Assembly (NCBI GenBank): GCA_910588135.1
Contig: CAJUOT010000027.1
Coordinates: forward strand, 1 to 37,699
DNA from: an uncultured Oscillospiraceae bacterium
GTDB lineage: Bacteria; Bacillota; Clostridia; Oscillospirales; Oscillospiraceae
Reading direction: 5' to 3'
Length of the DNA: 37,699 nt
In this document: in pieces, positions 32,685-37,699 of the stretch
Numbering within the stretch: position 1 is the first letter of the stretch
Layout: every line of letters starts with the position of its first letter
Translations under genes and position numbers: made by a program
Notes under the pieces: model-generated
What the model was told of the DNA's origin: nothing
Database searches by the model: none
The model's input: only the letters and a program-made list of their open reading frames with translations

Positions 32685-33158
32685 TCACTCTCCTTCGTCT
32701 TCCAGTAAGTACCGCCGCAGGGCGTCCCTCGCCCGGCTCAGGTGGGAGCGCACCGTCCCCGGCCGCTGGCCCAGGATCGCCCCGATCTCCTCTGAGGTGT
32801 AGCCCTCGTAGTAGTGCAGGTGCACCGCCGCGCGCTGGTTGGCGGGCAGGGTCAAAATGGCCTCCACCAGTTCCCGGCAGCCGTCGTCCGGGGCGGGATA
32901 CACGTCCAGCAGCTCCACCGCCGGGTGGCGGCGGCGCAGGCGCAGCACACTCTTGCAGCGGTTGGCCGTCACCTTCAGCAGCCACGCCTTCTCGTGCTCC
33001 CCGTCCCGGAGCTGCGGGCGCTTTTCCAGATAGCGCAGGAAGGTGTCCTGCACCGCGTCCTCCGCCTCCTGGACGTCGCCCAAAATGGCCAGCGCCGCCC
33101 GGAACAGGGCGTGTTCATGCTTGTCGATCAATTCTTCCAACCGGTTGGAGCGGTTCAC
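32685..33158 (-). CDS. ECF-type RNA polymerase sigma factor
   Basis: A 157-aa sigma-70 family extracytoplasmic-function factor. Region 2 at about 8-75: ALFRAALAILGDVQEAEDAV and DTFLRYL. Region 4 at about 100-155: LPANQRAAVHLHYYEGYTSE, then EIGAILGQRPGTVRSHLSRA. GTG 33158 was chosen because AAAGGAGG lies 7 bp upstream; the in-frame ATG at 33176 overlaps that site, and the longer frame to 34289 crosses the divergent NYN gene. The stop overlaps a possible GTG start of the membrane protein gene, so the two are coupled. The sigma factor probably responds to whatever the partner's external zinc-ribbon part detects. Confidence 0.95.
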   Translation of the reverse strand: MNRSNRLEELIDKHEHALFRAALAILGDVQEAEDAVQDTFLRYLEKRPQLRDGEHEKAWLLKVTANRCKSVLRLRRRHPAVELLDVYPAPDDGCRELVEAILTLPANQRAAVHLHYYEGYTSEEIGAILGQRPGTVRSHLSRARDALRRYLLEDEGE

Positions 33159-33237
33159 ACGGAACCCTCCTTTCATCGTCGCAAGGTCCGCTCGGCTCCC
33201 TTGCTTCTCTTCTCCCCACATCGCCGCCGCAAACGCT

Positions 33238-33286
33238 GAAGGGCGCTTTTGCGGCGGCCCCGGAAGGGCGGCTTTGCGGGGGCCCC
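33238..33286. repeat. Two tandem 24-bp repeats in the divergent promoter region
   Basis: GAAGGGCGCTTTTGCGGCGG-type (33238-33261) and GAAGGGCGGCTTTGCGGGGG-type (33263-33286) copies differ at three positions. They lie upstream of the sigma gene, between it and its candidate promoter. Role unknown. Confidence 0.55.
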
Positions 33287-33298
33287 TTCTATCTATAA

Positions 33299-33325
33299 CA
33301 CGCCCCAGGGCCGCAAATCGTTGCA
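33299..33325 (-). promoter_or_regulatory. Candidate ECF-type autoregulated promoter
   Basis: On the minus strand TGCAAC (33320-33325) and CGTG (33299-33302) are spaced 17 bp apart, resembling the TGAAAC/CGTA promoters of ECF factors. Autoregulation is common in such systems. Weak evidence. Confidence 0.35.
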
Positions 33326-33365
33326 GCCGGGGAAAATTTTTTGTTCTGGCCTTTCCCCGCCTCAT

Positions 33366-33375
33366 ATGGTATACT
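33366..33375 (+). promoter_or_regulatory. Promoter of the NYN-domain gene
   Basis: An extended -10 (TGG-TATACT, TATACT at 33370-33375) lies about 40 bp before the start codon. No good -35 is visible, which extended -10 promoters tolerate. Confidence 0.6.
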
Positions 33376-33416
33376 GTCCTTACCGCCGGCGCAACGCCGC
33401 GAAAGGAGAACCCATC

Positions 33417-34169
33417 ATGGAAAACGAACTGAGGCTCGCCGTCCTCATCGACGCGGACAACGCCCCCCGCACCGCCCTGCGGGAGATCATGGCGGAGGTG
33501 GCGGTGTACGGCTCGGCCACCATCAAGCGCATTTACGGCGACTGGACCGCCCCCAACATGGGCAGCTGGAAGCCCCTGCTGCTGGAGCACGCCATCTCCC
33601 CCTTCCAGCAGTACAGCTACACCACCGGCAAAAACGCCACCGACTCCGCCATGATTATCGACGCCATGGACATCCTCTACACCGGCAACTGCGGCGGCTT
33701 CGTGCTGGTGAGCAGCGACAGCGACTTCACCCGGCTGGCCACCCGGCTGCGGGAGGCGGGGATGAAGGTGTACGGCATGGGGGAGAAGAAAACCCCGAAG
33801 CCCTTCATCGTGGCCTGCGACAAGTTCGTATACATCGAGTCGCTGAAGGCCGCCGAACAGCAGGCCTCCGCGCCCTCCGGGAAGAGCGCGAAGAAAAAAG
33901 CCCCCGCCCCGGCGGAGGCCGAGTCCCCCGCCCTGTCCGTCAAGGAGCTCATCGCCCAGTCGGTGGAGGATCTGGCGGACGAGGACGGCTACGCCTACCT
34001 GGGCGACCTGGGCACCCTGCTGATCAAAAAGCAGCCCGACTTCGACTCCCGCAATTACGGCTACGCCAAGCTGTCCCGATTTATCGCCGCCCTGGACGGC
34101 TTCGAGATCGACGAGCGGCACAACGCCAAATACCAGGGCACCCAGGTATTTGTGCGCAATAAAAAGTGA
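33417..34169 (+). CDS. NYN-domain nuclease-like protein with LOTUS/OST-HTH domain
   Basis: A 250-aa protein. The NYN (LabA/DUF88) domain covers about 1-145 with the acidic residues of a PIN-like nuclease site: LAVLIDADNAP (early Asp), NATDSAMIIDAMD, and VLVSSDSDFTRLA. A Lys/Ala/Pro-rich linker (about 150-180) leads to an OST-HTH/LOTUS-like domain (about 185-250: LIAQSVEDLADEDGYAYLGD, then NYGYAKLSRFIAAL), which in other proteins binds RNA. A role in RNA processing or decay is likely but unproven. ATG follows GAAAGGAG. It stands alone between two divergently or convergently oriented genes. Confidence 0.92.
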   Translation: MENELRLAVLIDADNAPRTALREIMAEVAVYGSATIKRIYGDWTAPNMGSWKPLLLEHAISPFQQYSYTTGKNATDSAMIIDAMDILYTGNCGGFVLVSSDSDFTRLATRLREAGMKVYGMGEKKTPKPFIVACDKFVYIESLKAAEQQASAPSGKSAKKKAPAPAEAESPALSVKELIAQSVEDLADEDGYAYLGDLGTLLIKKQPDFDSRNYGYAKLSRFIAALDGFEIDERHNAKYQGTQVFVRNKK

Positions 34170-34170
34170 G

Positions 34171-34207
34171 AAAAGCGGCCTCCCTCTTTCGAGGGAGGCC
34201 GCTTTTT
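34171..34207. terminator. Bidirectional terminator between NYN gene and PFOR
   Basis: AAAGCGGCCTCCCTC and GAGGGAGGCCGCTTT pair over a TTTC loop, with A-run before and T-run after, so it can serve both convergent transcripts. Confidence 0.92.
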
Positions 34208-34227
34208 GCTGTTGATATGCCGGGCAG

Positions 34228-34285
34228 TTACTTGTACAGCTCGATGAGCTTCTGCAGGTGCTCCCAGCGCTCCATGGCGGCTGCC
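34228..34285 (-). pseudogene. Duplicated 3' end of the PFOR gene
   Basis: 58 bp match the final 58 bp of the PFOR gene (34429-34486) with about five mismatches counted by eye. Translated, it reads AAAMERWEHLQKLIELYK followed by a stop, against the live gene's ending LIELYA. It sits in frame orientation beyond the repeat element. Remnant of a second or former gene end. Confidence 0.85.
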
Positions 34286-34420
34286 CCAACGCGTCCTGCG
34301 GACGCGCCGGGAGCCCCCTTGGATTTCAATGCTCGGGCGGAGTGAATCCGCCCTGCGCAAATTCGACCCTGCGGGCCGAATTTACGGCGCACTCGCGCCG
34401 CCCGCCTTCGGCGGGGTCGG
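34286..34420 (-). repeat. Five-hairpin intergenic repeat, diverged copy 3
   Basis: Same architecture and order as the copies at 19658-19987, read on the + strand. H1 CGCGTCC/GGACGCG (34290-34306), linker GGATTTCAATGCTC, H2 GGGCGGA/TCCGCCC (34335-34353), linker TGCGCAA, H3 AAATTCG..CCC/GGG..CGAATTT, H4 CGGCGC/GCGCCG with ACTC loop (34385-34400), H5 CCCGC/GCGGG. Stem sequences differ from copies 1-2 but still pair; linkers are conserved. Confidence 0.8.
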
Positions 34421-34428
34421 CCGCCGCC

Positions 34429-37400
34429 TTACGCGTACAGCTCAATCAGCTTCTGCAGGTGCTCCCAGCGCTCCATGGCGGCCGCCTCGTTCTCCTTGAA
34501 GAGCTCGGTGGCGCGCTCCGGGAAGGACCGGGTCAGGGAGGAGTAGCGGGCCTCGTTGAGCAGGAACTCCTGGTAGCCGCCGGCGGGGGCCTTGGAGTCC
34601 AGGGTGAAGGGGTTCTTGCCCTCGGCCTTGTTGGCGGGGTTGTACCGGAACAGGTTCCAGTAGCCGCAGGCCACGGCCTTCTTCATCTCGCTCTGGCAGT
34701 TGGCCATGCCGCCCTTGATGGAGTGCATCTCGCAGGGGCTGTAGCCGATGACCAGGGACGGGCCGTGATAGGCCTCGGCCTCCCGGATGGCGGCCAGCGT
34801 CTGGTTGGGGTTGGCGCCCATGGCCACCTGGGCCACGTAGACGTAACCGTACTGCATGACGATCTCGGCCAGGGACTTCTTGCTGATGGCCTTGCCGGCG
34901 GCGGCAAACTGCGCCACCTGACCGATGTTGGAGGACTTGGACGCCTGTCCGCCGGTGTTGGAGTACACCTCGGTGTCAAACACGAAGATGTTCACGTCCT
35001 CGCCGGAGGCCAGCACGTGATCCAGGCCGCCGTACCCGATGTCGTAGGCCCAGCCGTCGCCGCCGAAGATCCACACGGACTTCTTGTTCAGGTACTCCTT
35101 CTGGGCCAGGATCTCCTGGATCAGCTTGCAGGCGTCGCAGTCGCAGAACTGGGCGCCGGAGTCCTTGAGCTGCTTGGCGTGAGCCTGCATCTCGGCCAGC
35201 TTGTCGCCAAAGGCGTCCTTGGCGGCGGGGCTGTTGGCAAACTCGGTGACCTCGTCGATGGTGCACAGCCCGTCGTTCAGCGCGGCGATATAAGCCTTTG
35301 TGGCCTCCTGGTTGGCCTCGCCGTCGTCCATGGTGTCCAGCCACTTCTGGGCGGCCTCCTTCAGGGGGGCGTAGGTCCAGTCGATGGCCAGCAGGGCGCG
35401 GGTCTTGTCGGCCAGGGCGTTGCGGATGGCCTTCTGGCCCAGGTGCAGGCCCAGGCCGTGCTCGGCGTTGTCCTCGAACAGGGAGTTGGCCCAGGCCACG
35501 CCCTTGCCGTCCTTATTGACGGTGTAGGGGGAGGTGGCGGCGGGACCGCCCCAGATGGAGGAGCAGCCGGTGGCGTTGGACACATACATCCGGTCGCCGC
35601 ACACCTGGGTGACCAGGCGGGCGTAAGCGGTCTCGGCACAGCCGGCGCAGGAGCCGGAGAACTCCAGCAGGGGTTGCTTGAACTGGCTGTCCTTGACGGA
35701 GGCGGTGCCCTCCATGTCGGCCTTGGGGGCCACCTTGGCCACCATGTAGTCGAAGGCGGGCTGGCGCACGGCCTCCTGCTCCATGGGAACCATCTTCAGG
35801 CTCTTGGTGGGGCACACGCCCACGCAGACGGAGCAGCCCATGCAGTCCATGGCGGACACGGCCAGGGAGTACTTGTACACGCCCTTGCCCTTGCCGGCCT
35901 TCACGTCCACGATCTGGGCGCACTCGGGCGCGGCCTTGGCCTCCTCCTCGGTGAGCGCGAAGGGACGGATGGTGGCGTGGGGGCAGACGTAGGCGCACAT
36001 ATTGCACTGCACGCAGGTGTCGGGGTTCCAGGCGGGGACGGACACGGCCACGCCGCGCTTCTCATAGGCGGAGGCGCCCTGCTGGAAGGTGCCGTCCACG
36101 TGGGGCACGAAGGCGGACACGGGCAGGCTGTCGCCGTCCATGCGGCCCACGGGCTCCATGATGTCCTTCACCATCTCCACCAGCTCGGGGCGGCCCTCCA
36201 GCTTCTCGCCGCCGGCCTTGTCCTCGGCGGAGGCCCAGGAGGCGGGCACGTCGAACTTCTTGAAGGCGGTGGCGCCGATGTCAATGGCCTTGTGGTTCAT
36301 GTCCACAATGTCCTGGCCCTTCTTCAGGTAGGAGTGGGTGGCGGCGTCCTTCATGTAGCCGATGGCCTCCTCCTCGGGCATGACCTTGGCCAGCTTGAAG
36401 AAGGCGGACTGGAGGATGGTGTTGGTGCGCTTGCCCATGCCGATCTCGATGGCCAGGTCGATGGCGTTGATGGTGTAGACCTGGATGTTGTGCTCGGCGA
36501 TGTAGCGCTTGGCCGCGGCGGGCATATGCTTGTCAAGCTCCTCGTCGCTCCACTGGCAGTTGATGAGGAAGGTGCCGCCGTCCTTCACGTCGCGCACCAT
36601 GGGGAAGCCCTTGACGATGTAGGCAGGCACGTGGCAGGCCACAAAGTCGGCCTTGTTGATGTAATAGGGGGCGCGGATGGGCTGGTCGCCGAAGCGCAGG
36701 TGGCTGATGGTCACGCCGCCGGTCTTCTTGGAGTCGTACTGGAAGTACGCCTGGATATACTTGTCGGTGTGGTCGCCGATGATCTTGATGGAGTTCTTGT
36801 TGGCGCCCACGGTGCCGTCGCCGCCCAGGCCCCAGAACTTGACCTCGATGGTGCCCTCGGCCGCGGTGTTGGGGGAGGGCTTCTCCTCCAGGGACATGTT
36901 GGTCACGTCGTCCACGATGCCGATGGTGAACTGGCGCTTGGGGGCGGCCTTGGTCAGTTCCTCATACACCGCGAACACGCTGGCGGGGGGAGTGTCCTTG
37001 GAGCCCAGGCCGTAGCGGCCGCCGATGACGGAGATGTCGGTCCTCCCCGCGTTGGCCAGGGCGGTGACCACGTCCAGGTACAGAGGCTCGCCCTGAGCGC
37101 CGGGCTCCTTGGTCCGGTCCAGCACGGCGATCTTCTTGCAGGTGGCGGGGATGGCGGAGAGCAGCTTGTCCGCGCGGAAGGGGCGGTACAGGCGCACCTT
37201 GATGAGGCCCACCTTCTCGCCGTGGGCGTTCAGGTAGTCGATGACCTCCTCGGCCACGTCGCAGATGGAGCCCATGGCGATAATGACCCGGTCGGCGTCG
37301 GGCGCGCCGTAGTAGTTGAACAGCTGGTAGTTGGTGCCCAGCTTGGCGTTGACCTTGCCCATGTACTCCTCGACGATGTCGGGGATGGCGTCGTAGTACT

Positions 37401-37699
37401 TGTTGCAGGCCTCGCGGTGCTGGAAGAAGATGTCGCCGTTCTCGTGGGAGCCGCGCATCACGGGGCGCTCGGGGTTGAGGGCGCGGGCGCGGAAGTCCTC
37501 GATGGCCTTCCAGTCCACCATCTCGGCCAGATCGTCGTAATCCCAGATGGCCACCTTCTGGATCTCGTGGGAGGTGCGGAAGCCGTCGAAGAAGTTCAGG
37601 AAGGGGACGCGGCCCTCAATGGCGGCCAGATGGGCCACGGCGGCCAGGTCCATGACCTCCTGCACGTTGCCCTCGGCCAGCATGGCGAAGCCGGTCTGG
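34429..37699 (-). CDS. nifJ: Pyruvate:ferredoxin (flavodoxin) oxidoreductase, N-terminus cut by window edge
   Basis: At least 1089 residues of a protein normally about 1170-1190 aa, which oxidises pyruvate to acetyl-CoA and CO2 while reducing ferredoxin, the central fermentation step in anaerobes. The frame stays open to the window end. Visible parts: the N-terminal pyruvate/TPP half; two 4Fe-4S ferredoxin motifs (CVQCNMCAYVCPHA and CMGCSVCVGVCPTKS); the third-cluster Cys and TPP domain starting CAGCAETAYARLV with NATGCSSIWGG; the TPP/Mg region IFGGDGWAYDIGYGGLDH; and DTEVYSNTGGQASKSS. All key Cys present. It ends at TAA 34429, followed by a repeat element and a second copy of its own gene end. 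Confidence 0.97.
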   Translation of the reverse strand, partial: QTGFAMLAEGNVQEVMDLAAVAHLAAIEGRVPFLNFFDGFRTSHEIQKVAIWDYDDLAEMVDWKAIEDFRARALNPERPVMRGSHENGDIFFQHREACNKYYDAIPDIVEEYMGKVNAKLGTNYQLFNYYGAPDADRVIIAMGSICDVAEEVIDYLNAHGEKVGLIKVRLYRPFRADKLLSAIPATCKKIAVLDRTKEPGAQGEPLYLDVVTALANAGRTDISVIGGRYGLGSKDTPPASVFAVYEELTKAAPKRQFTIGIVDDVTNMSLEEKPSPNTAAEGTIEVKFWGLGGDGTVGANKNSIKIIGDHTDKYIQAYFQYDSKKTGGVTISHLRFGDQPIRAPYYINKADFVACHVPAYIVKGFPMVRDVKDGGTFLINCQWSDEELDKHMPAAAKRYIAEHNIQVYTINAIDLAIEIGMGKRTNTILQSAFFKLAKVMPEEEAIGYMKDAATHSYLKKGQDIVDMNHKAIDIGATAFKKFDVPASWASAEDKAGGEKLEGRPELVEMVKDIMEPVGRMDGDSLPVSAFVPHVDGTFQQGASAYEKRGVAVSVPAWNPDTCVQCNMCAYVCPHATIRPFALTEEEAKAAPECAQIVDVKAGKGKGVYKYSLAVSAMDCMGCSVCVGVCPTKSLKMVPMEQEAVRQPAFDYMVAKVAPKADMEGTASVKDSQFKQPLLEFSGSCAGCAETAYARLVTQVCGDRMYVSNATGCSSIWGGPAATSPYTVNKDGKGVAWANSLFEDNAEHGLGLHLGQKAIRNALADKTRALLAIDWTYAPLKEAAQKWLDTMDDGEANQEATKAYIAALNDGLCTIDEVTEFANSPAAKDAFGDKLAEMQAHAKQLKDSGAQFCDCDACKLIQEILAQKEYLNKKSVWIFGGDGWAYDIGYGGLDHVLASGEDVNIFVFDTEVYSNTGGQASKSSNIGQVAQFAAAGKAISKKSLAEIVMQYGYVYVAQVAMGANPNQTLAAIREAEAYHGPSLVIGYSPCEMHSIKGGMANCQSEMKKAVACGYWNLFRYNPANKAEGKNPFTLDSKAPAGGYQEFLLNEARYSSLTRSFPERATELFKENEAAAMERWEHLQKLIELYA

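Noticed and set aside
33159..34289. Long upstream extension of the sigma factor gene
   Set aside because: Overlaps the divergent NYN gene entirely; GTG 33158 has a perfect ribosome-binding site.

Overview
The window is about 37.7 kb of GC-rich DNA, densely packed with genes. It looks chromosomal and comes from an anaerobic, Gram-positive-type Clostridium relative. Gene content points to the Oscillospiraceae (Flavonifractor/Lawsonibacter-like), which is an inference and not a database match. The supporting genes are pyruvate:ferredoxin oxidoreductase, lipoprotein-anchored ABC binding proteins, a YesM/YesN-type two-component pair, an ECF sigma factor and an ABC-F protein. Ribosome-binding sites are strong AGGAGG types and promoters are TTGACA/TATAAT-like. 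Long antisense ORFs are common and are a by-product of high GC. I see no rRNA, CRISPR array, recognisable transposase or phage gene.

Layout. 1-4.4 kb (+): 3' part of uvrA, a small-multidrug-export-family membrane protein, a histidine phosphatase, a one-TM hypothetical protein, and an M32 carboxypeptidase ending at a terminator. 4.4-11.2 kb (-): a galactose/methylgalactoside-type ABC transporter (mglB-mglA-mglC plus a 70-aa membrane protein), followed by a separately promoted YesN-like regulator and YesM-like kinase. 11.5-19.3 kb (-): a five-gene oligopeptide ABC operon, oppA-B-C-D-F, ending in a 97-aa membrane protein. 19.5-21.9 kb: tRNA-Gly(GCC), two tandem copies of a multi-hairpin repeat, branched-chain aminotransferase ilvE, and a 600-bp noncoding element with inverted arms. 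21.9-27.9 kb: pyrG (-), an SDR oxidoreductase (+), a membrane-anchored XRE regulator (-), and an ABC-F ATPase (-) with an attenuator leader. 28-31.2 kb (-): WYL regulator, a phosphohexomutase-like pseudoenzyme candidate, and an MFS exporter. 31.2-33.2 kb (-): ECF sigma factor plus a membrane protein with external zinc ribbons. 33.4-34.2 kb (+): NYN-LOTUS protein. 34.2-37.7 kb (-): pyruvate:ferredoxin oxidoreductase, cut by the window edge, with a duplicated gene-end remnant and a third copy of the multi-hairpin repeat behind it.

How the parts relate. The window is mainly nutrient uptake (sugar and peptide transporters, a peptidase, a BCAA aminotransferase) and fermentative metabolism (PFOR). 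Around these sit several probable stress or drug-response modules: ABC-F with an attenuated leader, WYL-MFS, and ECF sigma with its membrane partner. The most unusual material is noncoding. One five-hairpin repeat family has three copies whose stems differ by compensatory changes, and another element has palindromic ends. The most unusual proteins are the sigma-factor partner with stacked extracytoplasmic CxxC knuckles and a His-rich tail, and an OppC permease carrying an extra external domain of roughly 215 residues.
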